DNA of 64,000 nucleotides from Weeksella massiliensis (GTDB lineage Bacteria; Bacteroidota; Bacteroidia; Flavobacteriales; Weeksellaceae): NCBI GenBank assembly GCA_000751595.1, contig CCMH01000006.1, positions 62,001 to 126,000 of the forward strand, read 5' to 3'. Shown piece by piece: positions 8,015 to 17,472 of this stretch (position 1 is its first letter; each line of letters starts with the position of its first letter). The notes under the pieces were generated by a model. It saw only the letters and a program-made list of their open reading frames with translations, ran no database searches and was not told where the DNA came from. The position numbers and the translations under genes were made by a program.

Positions 8015-9007
8015 GTGGTAAAGATAGGCAACATTAGTTTACCCAATTTCCCTTTGTTATTGGCTCCTATGGAAGACGTTAGCGATCCTCCATTTCGTCG
8101 GTTATGTAAAATGAACGGCGCCGACCTCATGTACACTGAATTTATATCTTCTGAAGGCCTCATTCGTGACGCCATCAAAAGTAGAAAAAAATTAGATATT
8201 TTCGAGGAAGAAAGGCCAATTGGTATTCAGATTTTTGGTGGTGACGAAGAAGCAATGGCGATGTCGGCAAGAATTGTCGAAACCGTTCAGCCCGATTTGG
8301 TGGACATCAATTTTGGTTGTCCGGTAAAAAAAGTAGTATGCAAAGGCGCAGGCGCAGGTGTTTTAAAGGATATTGATCTGATGGTTCGATTAACCAAATC
8401 GGTGGTCGAAAGTACCCATTTACCGGTAACTGTAAAAACCCGTTTAGGATGGGATCACGATTCGATTAATATTGATGAAGTTGCCGAACGCCTACAAGAA
8501 ACCGGCATCAAAGCATTAGCAATTCATGGGCGAACAAGAGCGCAGATGTACAAAGGTCATTCAGATTGGTCGCATATTGCTCGCGTAAAAGCCAACCCCA
8601 ATATCGAGATTCCGATTTTCGGAAACGGCGATATTGATTCGCCACAAAAAGCGATTGAATTTAAAGAAAAATATGGCGTTGACGGAATCATGATCGGACG
8701 AGCCGCAATCGGACATCCATGGATTTTTAATAAAATAAAACATTACCGAGAAACGGGCGAATTCTTACCAGAACCTACTTTACAAGAACGAGTAGAAGCG
8801 GCTAGAAATCATTTGCATTGGGCTATGGAATGGAAAGGTGAGCGCACCGGAATTCTAGAAACCAGAATGCATTATACCAATTATTTCAAAGGAATTCCGA
8901 ATTTCAAACCGTTCAAAACACGCTTAGTTACCTTAGATTCGGTCGAAGATTTAGAAGCTACCTTCAAAGAAATCGAACAATCTTTCGTCTTGAACAACGA
9001 TCAATAA
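8015..9007 (+). CDS. dusB: tRNA-dihydrouridine synthase (DusB type)
   Basis: FMN-dependent reductase that converts uridine to dihydrouridine in the tRNA D-loop, 330 residues. The N-terminus has the LLLAPMEDVSDPPFRRLCKMNGAD core. The catalytic cysteine is in NFGCPVKKVVCKGAGAG, FMN phosphate binding is in AIHGRTRAQMYKGHSDW, and NGDIDSP/GIMIGRAAIGHPWIF follow. I chose the GTG at 8015 (MVKIGNISLPNFP) because the upstream TTG overlaps the -7 box and homologues start with MVKIGN. The gene is monocistronic and is followed by a bidirectional terminator. Confidence 0.95.
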   Translation: MVKIGNISLPNFPLLLAPMEDVSDPPFRRLCKMNGADLMYTEFISSEGLIRDAIKSRKKLDIFEEERPIGIQIFGGDEEAMAMSARIVETVQPDLVDINFGCPVKKVVCKGAGAGVLKDIDLMVRLTKSVVESTHLPVTVKTRLGWDHDSINIDEVAERLQETGIKALAIHGRTRAQMYKGHSDWSHIARVKANPNIEIPIFGNGDIDSPQKAIEFKEKYGVDGIMIGRAAIGHPWIFNKIKHYRETGEFLPEPTLQERVEAARNHLHWAMEWKGERTGILETRMHYTNYFKGIPNFKPFKTRLVTLDSVEDLEATFKEIEQSFVLNNDQ

Positions 9008-9031
9008 TCATCACAAAAACAATATCAAAAC

Positions 9032-9065
9032 AAAAAAATCCATCTTCTAAACGATGGATTTTTTT
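9032..9065. terminator. Bidirectional terminator between dusB and the broken small gene
   Basis: A-rich/T-rich arms with AATCCATC (9037-9044) and GATGGATT (9053-9060) around an 8-nt loop. T tracts lie on both strands, so it can serve dusB (+) and the minus-strand small frame ending at 9088. Confidence 0.85.
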
Positions 9066-9087
9066 CATTAACAAAACAATTAACTCC

Positions 9088-9384
9088 TTAGTGACAATTG
9101 TCTATTATTTGTACATCTTCGGGCTGTAACGTGTCGTATTTCATCAAAACAACATCATCTACATCGGCACGAGAACGCAGCTTCACCGCATACACATCTT
9201 CCCCCACTTCGTAGGCGATAGTTGCAGAAGGACGACGGAAAGTTCCGCCAGTTTCTATCACAACTCCTTAGACACATTTCCCTGTTTTTGCCAATTGAGT
9301 ATCTAACTTATTTTTGGCATATTGACTGTATCCAAACGCAGCTGCAGCAAGAACAAAAAAGGCGATATAATAATACTTTTTCAT
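9088..9384 (-). pseudogene. Small membrane-anchored protein frame interrupted by one TAA
   Basis: On the minus strand ATG at 9384 opens 38 codons (MKKYYYIAFFVLAAAAFGYS, then QYAKNKLDTQLAKTGKCV). TAA follows at 9268-9270, then the same frame runs 59 more codons (GVVIETGGTFRRPSATIAYE ... DDVVLMKYD ... IIDNCH) to TAA at 9088-9090. The two halves read as one ~98-residue protein: an N-terminal signal anchor and a small extracytoplasmic beta-rich domain. I do not recognise the family. The options are a nonsense pseudogene, a sequencing error, readthrough, or a second protein starting at the GTG just after the first stop. The 10-mer CTAAGGAGTT occurs at both stops, exactly 180 nt apart. Confidence 0.6.
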
Positions 9385-9507
9385 AGGTTTAGTTTTTGAT
9401 GAATTATTGGATTTTGTTTAACCCAAAAGTAGAAAACCTATTTTCTATTTTTCTCCCTGATTGTAGCTATTTTTCTGATTTAGATATTTGATGAATACTT
9501 TACGGTT

Positions 9508-10566
9508 CTACCGAGTTGTCGTATTTTTCATTTTGAGGGCATACAAGGCAAACGTTCCCAACCAATGACTTCCCATATAATCGTCGTTGCTAATATTGTT
9601 CAACGAATAGCGAAGATGCTGATCGGCGAGTTGTCTAAAATGAGGTTTTCCTAACTTATCACCAATAATATACAAAGCTGTAGCGCGAGAAAAATTCACT
9701 CCGTCCAAATGCACCAATTGTCCATCTGTTCGATCGGAAACGATTCCTGGTTGCAATTGAAAGCGATTGTTGTATAAGTCTGGTAAGAAATTCTTGAACC
9801 ATTTTTTGTATACCTCATCAGGAGTAATCTTTGCCATGATCAACGCTTCTTCTAAACAAGGTGATAAAAAATCGCTTCCGCCAGGCTCATACGCAATAGC
9901 ACAATTCGTATCTTTTGCATACAAACGATTCGCATGTTCGATCATTAACTTTTTAAACGCTTCATCTTTCACCGAAGTCGCATAATCGATGGCTAAACTC
10001 AATCCAAAAGCAGAGTTATCATGTGTTCCTGTACGAACAGGATAAACCAATTTCGGTAAATATTCTTTGTATTTAGCAACAATCAGCTCCGATAACGGTT
10101 CTAAGTTTTTCGCCCATTTTTGCGCATCGGCATCTTGCCAAGTATTCAGTTCCATTTGCAATTGCAGTAACCAAGCCCAACCATAAGTTCGCTCGAAATT
10201 CCGATTGTTTTTGTCCTCGAAAAAAGCTTTTTCTATCCGCACATTTTCGGGCGTTATCAGTTCATTGAGTTGATTTCTAACCAAATTTTTCTCATCCAAT
10301 TCAGGAAAATCTTTCATCAGTTTCACGATCGACCAAAATCCATGCACCGAAGAATGCCAGTCAAAACATCCATAAAATATAGGACGTAATTGTTTCGGCG
10401 TTTTTAAATCTGCATCGCTTCCTAAAACATTTCCTAATTTGTTGGGATATTCTATCGTCATGCAATGCGTAGGTAATTCGAAAATCTTTTGTGCTTGTTC
10501 GAGATGTAATTCTTGCGCAAATGAAGAGATAGAAAGTAGAGTGGTGATAAAAAATATTTTTTTCAT
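9508..10566 (-). CDS. DUF2891 family secreted protein
   Basis: 352 residues with an N-terminal signal peptide (MKKIFFITTLLSISSFAQ), so it is exported to the periplasm. The body is DUF2891: paired histidines in CFDWHSSVHGFWSIVKL, the central RTYGWAWLLQLQMEL, HDNSAFGLSLAIDYA, the EPGGSDFLSPCLEEA segment and C-terminal SHWLGTFALYAL. The fold looks like an alpha/alpha toroid of the glycosidase/epimerase kind, and the many His, Trp and acidic residues suggest an enzyme. The reaction is not known to me. It lies 65 nt past the end of the porin gene on the same strand. Confidence 0.85.
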   Translation of the reverse strand: MKKIFFITTLLSISSFAQELHLEQAQKIFELPTHCMTIEYPNKLGNVLGSDADLKTPKQLRPIFYGCFDWHSSVHGFWSIVKLMKDFPELDEKNLVRNQLNELITPENVRIEKAFFEDKNNRNFERTYGWAWLLQLQMELNTWQDADAQKWAKNLEPLSELIVAKYKEYLPKLVYPVRTGTHDNSAFGLSLAIDYATSVKDEAFKKLMIEHANRLYAKDTNCAIAYEPGGSDFLSPCLEEALIMAKITPDEVYKKWFKNFLPDLYNNRFQLQPGIVSDRTDGQLVHLDGVNFSRATALYIIGDKLGKPHFRQLADQHLRYSLNNISNDDYMGSHWLGTFALYALKMKNTTTR

Positions 10567-10631
10567 GGAAGGGTCTTTCTACGAAACTAATAAATTTTAT
10601 CAGGATTGGCCTCTTTCTGACTTTTGTTTTT

Positions 10632-12623
10632 TTAGGTAAATAAATCCCATTTAATTCCTATTTGGAACTTGAAGCCACGATATGGTGTTCCAGGCGAAGA
10701 GAAATAACCTCGTTTTCCGAAAATAGCATTAAAATGATCGCCTCGAATAAAAAGACGCATGTTGCGAATTTTTGCATTGATAAACAAATCGATCATCGGA
10801 TAATTGCCGATCGACTGAAGCTGCGTTGGATCTTGTAGATAAAACTCGTTGAAAATCGGCGAAAAGCCTTGTGCATCAAACGAAGAGAAATAATACGCAT
10901 TGACACCAGTTTGTATTTCTGCTTTTCGATTAAATACTTTTCCTTGCCAATACAAAGTTTCTCTAACCAAAAAATCAGGCAAAGGCATATATTCTTCATT
11001 CTTGGTCGTTTTTTGGTATTGAAGAGTCGAAACTAAATTAAAGCCATTGTATGACAAATGATTACGCCCTTTGATTTTAAAAGTCTGAATCGCATCATCC
11101 AATTGTGCTGGTAATAAATCAGACCCAAAATAAATCCAATCGTCCAATGTAAAATATGCTGCTTCTATTTGAGTTTTGATTTTTTCTAAAGATAAAACTC
11201 CATACAACTTTCTCGTTTTTACAGTATTGAAATCATCATAAAAATAATTGAATTGCTCGATCGGACTTTGGTTATACATTGCATTTATCGCAGGTAAATC
11301 TGACTGAGCCAAAACTCCTGCTGTAATCGAATAACCTTCTATCGGCGCTATCTTCAGGGCTGCATCTATGTTGTATAAGCTTCCGTAATCTTCGCTTTGC
11401 AAAAACTCTAAATGTCCGTTGAGCGATAAGCGATCAGACCAATCAAACTGTAATTGCCCTACCAAACCGATCAGATTTTGCGACCATTTGTACGGAATAT
11501 TCGGTATTGAAGTCGGATAATATGGATAATCTTCTCGACCAAAAAGACGCAAATTTTGGTATTTGAGGCCTGCATCAATCGTTAATCGATCCGACCATTT
11601 GAACTCGGCTGTAGTAACATTGGTAAAGGATTTTAATTTTTTCTCGTTCAGAAACATCAATCCTACCAAATTATTTTCTTCTGCAATCCAAGGCGCTAAA
11701 TCGGTTTGCGATGAGTTTAGTTTGTAGATCTGATCCTCGAACGTCAATTGATTGCTCAACTTCACGGCATGATAGAAAGTAGAATCTGCGGTATATTTAG
11801 GTAGGATGCCATACGAAGCGCCCAAAAAATATCGTCTAGAATCGTATTTGGATTGGGTTTCGTTCATGTTCACTTCGATATTGCGAACATTGGTAAGGTT
11901 TCGTTCTTTCCCATCTATAAAATCATGAATATCTTGCAAACCGTTATTCTCTTGGTTATCGATATTTTGTCTTGAGAAATGTCCCCAAACCGACAAGCGT
12001 TTATCTTTGGTATGATAGTTAGAACTTATCACCAATGCGTTATTGGCAGCCAACTCTCGACGATACAAACCTTGCGAACGCAAACCTCTATATTGCAGTG
12101 CATAGTTGAATTGAGAATTAAGATTATGAGTAAAAAGGGACGACAAATAATTTCCTTCGCGTACGCCATTTTCATACACAAATTGCGTCATCGGAGTTTT
12201 CACATCAAAATAGCGAATATCTTCTGCAAAGAGATAATTCTCTCGTTTACCTGCCGGCAACAAGGCAGCACCAAACGGTTTATTGGCTACTTCTAAAGCT
12301 GTGAAAGGTCTACCGATATTGGGGAAAGGCATTTTACCAAAGAGATCTTTCTCTACAAAATTTTGTTTGTAGTACGAATCGATTGTTAAGGTCGTATCCA
12401 CGATATCTCGTTTTTGGTTATTTCGCCAAAACTGATAATCTGAGATCACTCTTTTTACATAGACAATAGAATCGTCTTTGGAGTCGCTTTGCAAAGGTCT
12501 TCTACGCAAGGTATCTTGCTGTATTACCGAATAGGGAGAAGAATCGGAGGTTTGATTTCTATCTATTTGGGCCAACAAAGGGATGGTGAAAATACCGATC
12601 AACAGACTAAGGGAATGCTTCAT
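10632..12623 (-). CDS. Putative outer-membrane porin (Porin_10 type)
   Basis: 663 residues. I chose ATG at 12623 (KHSLSLLIGIFTIPLLAQ signal peptide) over an upstream in-frame ATG that would add 16 residues ahead of the signal. The mature part opens with a disordered, charged stretch (DRNQTSDSSPYSVIQQDTLRR) and then alternates hydrophobic and polar residues as in beta-strands through to FKFQIGIKWDLFT with a near-terminal aromatic, as in outer-membrane barrels. Length and the SRRYFLGASYGI/FNRKAEIQTGVNAYY segments fit the Bacteroidota putative porin family. The substrate is unknown. It has no operon partner other than possibly the DUF2891 gene downstream. Confidence 0.75.
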   Translation of the reverse strand: MKHSLSLLIGIFTIPLLAQIDRNQTSDSSPYSVIQQDTLRRRPLQSDSKDDSIVYVKRVISDYQFWRNNQKRDIVDTTLTIDSYYKQNFVEKDLFGKMPFPNIGRPFTALEVANKPFGAALLPAGKRENYLFAEDIRYFDVKTPMTQFVYENGVREGNYLSSLFTHNLNSQFNYALQYRGLRSQGLYRRELAANNALVISSNYHTKDKRLSVWGHFSRQNIDNQENNGLQDIHDFIDGKERNLTNVRNIEVNMNETQSKYDSRRYFLGASYGILPKYTADSTFYHAVKLSNQLTFEDQIYKLNSSQTDLAPWIAEENNLVGLMFLNEKKLKSFTNVTTAEFKWSDRLTIDAGLKYQNLRLFGREDYPYYPTSIPNIPYKWSQNLIGLVGQLQFDWSDRLSLNGHLEFLQSEDYGSLYNIDAALKIAPIEGYSITAGVLAQSDLPAINAMYNQSPIEQFNYFYDDFNTVKTRKLYGVLSLEKIKTQIEAAYFTLDDWIYFGSDLLPAQLDDAIQTFKIKGRNHLSYNGFNLVSTLQYQKTTKNEEYMPLPDFLVRETLYWQGKVFNRKAEIQTGVNAYYFSSFDAQGFSPIFNEFYLQDPTQLQSIGNYPMIDLFINAKIRNMRLFIRGDHFNAIFGKRGYFSSPGTPYRGFKFQIGIKWDLFT

Positions 12624-12669
12624 AGCCAATAATAACTTGATGCAAATGTAAATGATTTTTTTTAGGCAC

Positions 12670-12701
12670 AAAAAAACCCATTCAAATGAATGGGTTTTTT
12701 T
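12670..12701 (-). terminator. Terminator after susD
   Basis: ACCCATTC (12676-12683) and GAATGGGT (12688-12695) around a 4-nt loop, with A tract before and T tract after, so it works in either direction. It lies just past the SusD stop and closes the susCD operon. Confidence 0.9.
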
Positions 12702-12723
12702 ATTATTCCTTACTTGGTTTATC

Positions 12724-14163
12724 TTATTGCCAAAGTGGGTGTTGAGATAAATTGGTGTTCAATAAACGCTCTGAAAGCGAAATTGGGAATACCATATAAG
12801 GTGAGTTTGCATCGAATGAACAGTTTTGGTAACAGTTCGTTTTCTTATCAAATCCTAAATTATTTCTTTTTAGGTCAAAGAAACGTTGTCCTTCTGCTAA
12901 GAACTCTTTTTGTTTTTCTAACAATACAGCTGTAAGTGCATCTCCTGAATAAGTAGTGGTTGCTCCTCTTTCTTGAGCAAATTCATTTACTAAGGCAAGT
13001 GCTTGAGCATTGTCTCCTTTTTTAGCCAAAGCTTCCATTTTTACAAATAGAGCCTCACTCAATCGAAGAACTTTTACGTTTCCGTAATAGCTATTCCCGT
13101 CCATAGCACGTGGATACTTTTTAGTCCAAACACCTTTTGGTTCATCTTGTGTAAAAGCTCCTGCAGCAGAAAGAGTTTCTTTGTATCTGATATCAGAAGG
13201 ATCATACAATTTACTTACCCATTCTCTGATCATCAAACTTCTATGTCCTCCTTGTACCGAGTAGAAAGAAGCAAGGTGATCATTAACATCTAAAGTATAT
13301 TTAGCACTTTGTTCGATTTCAAAAACGGTTTCTGGACGATTTTCATATAAACTTCCTTTGGTCGAAGTGAAATAATCTTTCACATCTTTGCTCTTTAGAA
13401 GTTCAAAGTTCGCTGGCGCTAGGTTGATTGTTTCATCAGCCAATTGAATAGCTTTATCATAATCTCCTGCTTGTCCACGAGTAAGATATGCTTTAGCCAA
13501 CAATAAACGTCCTGCAGTTGGTGATAAGAATACTTTATTTTTTCTAGAATTATCATTCATTTCTGCAATTCCTTCAGTCAAATCCTTGATAACTTGATCA
13601 TATCCTTGAGCCACTGTACTTCTAGTTGGAAAATTGTTAGGGTAATAATAATCTAACACTAATGGCACTCCTGCTTCTTGGTATTGACCACTTGTTGGGT
13701 TAGAAGCATAAAGTTGTAATAAATAGAAGTAAGCCATTCCTCTTGCGATTTTTGCTTCTCCTTTAAAACTTACCACATTGTCGGTTACCGGCACATTTTC
13801 ATCCAAGATCACGATATTGGCTTTTTGTACAACATCGTATAAACCACGCCATACCCCAAATCCTGCATCTCCTGACCACGAAATATTATTCAAATTTTGA
13901 TTATATCCTGCTGTATGAGAAGCACTCACAAAAGCATTTTCTGAGAGCATATCTCCGTACAACATGATAGCAGCCCCGAAGTTATCTCCAGAGGCAAGAG
14001 AATTATATATCTTATTTACGTACCAAGACATTTGCTCTTCATTCTTGATTATCCCCGTATATACATCTTCGATAACTGGGTCTAAGTCTAATCGATCATC
14101 ACTACAAGCTGTAAATGACAAAGCAGCTCCAACTGTAAATAATCCTAATAGTATTTTTTTCAT
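12724..14163 (-). CDS. susD: SusD/RagB family nutrient-binding lipoprotein
   Basis: Surface lipoprotein that forms the lid of a SusC transporter, 479 residues. The signal peptide ends in a lipobox (SFTAC, Cys20) followed by SDD, the acidic export signal common in Bacteroidota surface lipoproteins. SusD features: N-terminal helices (NEEQMSWYVNKIYNSL), the RGMAYFYLLQLYA repeat helix, LLLAKAYLTRG, and the C-terminal RLSEALFVKMEALAKKGDNAQALALVNEFAQERG and EFLAEGQRFFDLKR segments (in pieces). It follows susC by 21 nt. Ligand unknown. Confidence 0.95.
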   Translation of the reverse strand: MKKILLGLFTVGAALSFTACSDDRLDLDPVIEDVYTGIIKNEEQMSWYVNKIYNSLASGDNFGAAIMLYGDMLSENAFVSASHTAGYNQNLNNISWSGDAGFGVWRGLYDVVQKANIVILDENVPVTDNVVSFKGEAKIARGMAYFYLLQLYASNPTSGQYQEAGVPLVLDYYYPNNFPTRSTVAQGYDQVIKDLTEGIAEMNDNSRKNKVFLSPTAGRLLLAKAYLTRGQAGDYDKAIQLADETINLAPANFELLKSKDVKDYFTSTKGSLYENRPETVFEIEQSAKYTLDVNDHLASFYSVQGGHRSLMIREWVSKLYDPSDIRYKETLSAAGAFTQDEPKGVWTKKYPRAMDGNSYYGNVKVLRLSEALFVKMEALAKKGDNAQALALVNEFAQERGATTTYSGDALTAVLLEKQKEFLAEGQRFFDLKRNNLGFDKKTNCYQNCSFDANSPYMVFPISLSERLLNTNLSQHPLWQ

Positions 14164-14184
14164 AATGAATTCAAATTAAAAAAA

Positions 14185-17100
14185 TTAAAAATCTAACGAT
14201 ACTCCTAATGAAATCGTTCTCAAGATTGGAGATGTATAATCATACAATCCTTTTCCTGCTGCTCCTTCATAAGCGTTTGAGTTTGATTCTGGATCAAAGT
14301 CTAACTTATCATCGAACGCATGCATCCACAAGTTCACTCCTTTTACATATACGGTTAAGTTTTCTAAACCTGTATTTTTCTTGAAGATATCATTAAACGT
14401 GTACGCTAATTTAACTTCTTTTAAACGGATATGATCCCCTTTTCTCACCCAACGATCAGACAACAATTCTGTTTCGTTTCCATGATTTGCTTCCTGTCTT
14501 GGATTCGAAGCATTTCTATTATCAGGAGTCCATGAATCATAGAGCGCCGCTTTAATTTGGTTATTCCCCATTTTAGATCCATCACTCAAGATAAAGTTTT
14601 GCCACATGTTGTGTACATAATAATCGAACTGACCTGTAAAGAATACCGATAAGGTTACTCCTTTGTAAGAGAAATCATTTTTGAAACCTGCTAAATATTT
14701 AGGGAAACCTGATTTACCTAACCAAACACTTTTCGCTTCTTTACGGTCGGTTGTTGTTTGCGTTTTGGTACCATCTGTCCACCACATACCTGCTCCGGTT
14801 TCTGGATCTACTCCTGCCCATAGTGGCACATAATATTCTAAGAACTCTCTCCCTTTCGAGATTGCACGAATTCTATTCCCAGAATCTCTTTCAATGGCGT
14901 CTGGTCTATCATCATATAGATTATTAACTTTATTTCTATTGTAAGAGAAGTTACCATTGATGCTCCAAATAAATTGTTTATTTATCGGTCGTGTATTGAA
15001 GGTTGCCTCTACCCCTTTATTCGTCATCGTACCAATATTAGCAAGATAACTAGCTGGGTATCCGTTGGTACCAACAATTGTTTGACGATAGATAGCATCA
15101 ATTGTTTTTCTATTATACACATCTAAGGTAAAGTTAACAGCTTTTAATAAGCTAAAGTCTAACCCTACGTTCCATTGTTGACTCACCTCCCATTTCAGAT
15201 CCGGATTACCTGCTGTATCGATTCCTAATGAAGGAACACCAAGACCGTAACCTGCACTCACTAATGACAGTTTATTAAAGGTGTTGTACTGTGCTCCCCA
15301 TGAATCTGCATAAGGGATATTCCCAATTTCACCATAGTTACCACGTAGCACTAGGTTAGATACAATTCCGTCTGGCGCAATAAAAGCTTCTTTACCTATA
15401 TTCCAGCTCGCAGCCGCAGACCAGAAGAATCCGTCTTTATCATTCTCACCTAAAGTAGAGTTAGAATCCTGACGAATTTGCCCAGATAAGGTATATTTTC
15501 CGTCCAATACGTAGTTAGCACGTGCGAAATATGAAATTTGATTCCATCTAAATACATTTTCCCCAACGGAGATTCTTTCTTGGTTTGCCCCAAAGTTCAA
15601 ATATGGTCTTGGCTCTAATAAGTTAGCAACACTTGCAAAGTTCTGATCGTATTTGTGTTCTTGGTACTCCATTCCGGCCCAAACTTGAATATCGTGACGA
15701 TTGTTAATTACTTTACGGTAACTAACAGAGTTTTGCCAGTTCCAATCGAAAACAGCGGTATTTGCCAAAGTAAATGCCCCACCAGGAAATCCTTTTGGAT
15801 TTGTTTCAGTCGGAGCAACTTCCTGATTCTTCCCATCTCCTACAGATGGATCCCAGTACTGACGCTCACTTAAACGTTGATACTGCACCCCAAATAATGT
15901 ATAGAAATAGAAGTTTTTAGCAAATTGATATTCTGCATTCACAGATCCTAAATAAGTCTGAATACTTGCTTTGATAAAGTCTAATTCTTGAATAGCTACA
16001 GGATTAAAATAAGTATTTCCTCCTCCTAAGTTCTCTAAATTATACGATCCATCAGAATTATAAATAGGATATATTGGGAGTAAACTAAACTGAGATGTCC
16101 AAGGATTACGATAAGCTCCACCGTCATCTAATGAAGTTCTTTCCACATTAGAAAAGTTCATATTCAACCCTAAGGTTAGTTTATCTTCTATCTTATGATC
16201 TATCGCAGCATTAATTCCTAAACGGTTAAATTCTGATTCTCTAACCAACGATTTGTTGTCATAGTAAGAAGTCCCCATACGGAAAGAAGTATTTTCACTT
16301 CCTCCTGAAGCAGAGAAATTATAGGTAGATACTGATGAATGATTGCGCTGAATAGCACTACGCCAATCGGTGTTTGTTTTACCATCCCAGTTAGATGACT
16401 CTGTAAATTTAGCGATTGCCGCTTGCATGTCTGTTGCATAATTAGCATCTCTATTCATCCAAGCCATTGCTCCCCAACGTATGAACTCTTCAGAATTCAT
16501 AAACTCTTGCTTATCGAATGCAATCGAAGAAACTGCTTTATCTGTAGAGAAATTAAAGCGCGTTTTTTGGTTATAACGTCCTTTTTTTGTTGTTACAACA
16601 ATTACCCCATTCGCTCCACGAGCACCATAAAGTGCAGTTGCAGAAGCATCTTTCAAGACCATTACGTTCTCGATTTGGTTCGGGTCAATTGATGCCAACG
16701 GATTCCAAGATTCGGTCAAACCAGAGTTATCAGTACCTTTACCTACCGCAATACCATCGATAATATACAATGGGTTCGGCGTACCGATTAAAGAACCAAC
16801 CCCACGAATCGTAATAATATTCGATGATCCTGGATCTCCTGAGTTCGACGAGAATACTAAACCAGCCACACGGCCATTCAATACCTCATCAATAGAAGCA
16901 GTCGGTGCTAATTCAAAATCTTCTTTCTTAACAATATCGTATGCTCCAATTTTCTGAGCCACATCCATTTTAATTCCTCCAATCAAGTTTACAGTCTGTA
17001 ACTCGATATTGTCTGACTTAGCTTTTGTGAATTTTACTTCTCCTAAGTTGTTTTTAGAAACTTTTAATGAATAAACCTCTCCATTTGCATCGATGATTGT

Positions 17101-17304
17101 CAGAAGGTCTCCGACTTTAGCATCGATTGAAAAATTACCGTTCATATCTGTAAATGCAGATTGTCCTGTAGCTTCAACAGTTACTTCTGCATCTTCTAAT
17201 GCAAAACCTGAAGAATCTTTCAGAACACCGGTCACCTGTGCCATCGCAAATCCTCCTAAAAAGAACATTGACAAGACACTTAAAGTAGTAAACTTTCTCC
17301 TCAT
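14185..17304 (-). CDS. susC: SusC/RagA family TonB-linked outer-membrane transporter
   Basis: Outer-membrane importer powered by TonB, 1039 residues. Order: signal peptide (LSVLSMFFLGGFAMAQ), carboxypeptidase-regulatory-like domain (VTGVLKDSSGFALEDAEVTV, about residues 24-100), TonB-box region, plug with the SusC signatures SIDEVLNGRVAGL and NPLYIIDG, NVMVLKDASATALYGARGANG, then the 22-strand barrel ending in LRTISLGVSLDF. There is no STN domain, so no anti-sigma signalling is expected. No glycoside hydrolase, sulfatase or peptidase lies alongside, so the substrate cannot be read from context. Confidence 0.97.
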   Translation of the reverse strand: MRRKFTTLSVLSMFFLGGFAMAQVTGVLKDSSGFALEDAEVTVEATGQSAFTDMNGNFSIDAKVGDLLTIIDANGEVYSLKVSKNNLGEVKFTKAKSDNIELQTVNLIGGIKMDVAQKIGAYDIVKKEDFELAPTASIDEVLNGRVAGLVFSSNSGDPGSSNIITIRGVGSLIGTPNPLYIIDGIAVGKGTDNSGLTESWNPLASIDPNQIENVMVLKDASATALYGARGANGVIVVTTKKGRYNQKTRFNFSTDKAVSSIAFDKQEFMNSEEFIRWGAMAWMNRDANYATDMQAAIAKFTESSNWDGKTNTDWRSAIQRNHSSVSTYNFSASGGSENTSFRMGTSYYDNKSLVRESEFNRLGINAAIDHKIEDKLTLGLNMNFSNVERTSLDDGGAYRNPWTSQFSLLPIYPIYNSDGSYNLENLGGGNTYFNPVAIQELDFIKASIQTYLGSVNAEYQFAKNFYFYTLFGVQYQRLSERQYWDPSVGDGKNQEVAPTETNPKGFPGGAFTLANTAVFDWNWQNSVSYRKVINNRHDIQVWAGMEYQEHKYDQNFASVANLLEPRPYLNFGANQERISVGENVFRWNQISYFARANYVLDGKYTLSGQIRQDSNSTLGENDKDGFFWSAAASWNIGKEAFIAPDGIVSNLVLRGNYGEIGNIPYADSWGAQYNTFNKLSLVSAGYGLGVPSLGIDTAGNPDLKWEVSQQWNVGLDFSLLKAVNFTLDVYNRKTIDAIYRQTIVGTNGYPASYLANIGTMTNKGVEATFNTRPINKQFIWSINGNFSYNRNKVNNLYDDRPDAIERDSGNRIRAISKGREFLEYYVPLWAGVDPETGAGMWWTDGTKTQTTTDRKEAKSVWLGKSGFPKYLAGFKNDFSYKGVTLSVFFTGQFDYYVHNMWQNFILSDGSKMGNNQIKAALYDSWTPDNRNASNPRQEANHGNETELLSDRWVRKGDHIRLKEVKLAYTFNDIFKKNTGLENLTVYVKGVNLWMHAFDDKLDFDPESNSNAYEGAAGKGLYDYTSPILRTISLGVSLDF

Positions 17305-17397
17305 ATGTATTAATGTTATTGTAATAATTCTTACAAAAATGTTTAATTTTTCTTACATATCAAAATATTTTGTTAATTATTCGGATATGAGCAATAA

Positions 17398-17434
17398 AAA
17401 AGGCTATCCTCTATTAGAGAATAGCCTTTTTTTA
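17398..17434 (-). terminator. Terminator after cysS
   Basis: AAAAAGGCTAT and ATAGCCTTTTT arms with an inner CTC/GAG extension and a small loop. The T tract on the minus strand is past the cysS stop (17473), and the hairpin separates cysS from the susC promoter region. Confidence 0.85.
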
Positions 17435-17472
17435 TGTTTTTAATAAGATATTGTTATTTCCTAACTTTATGG

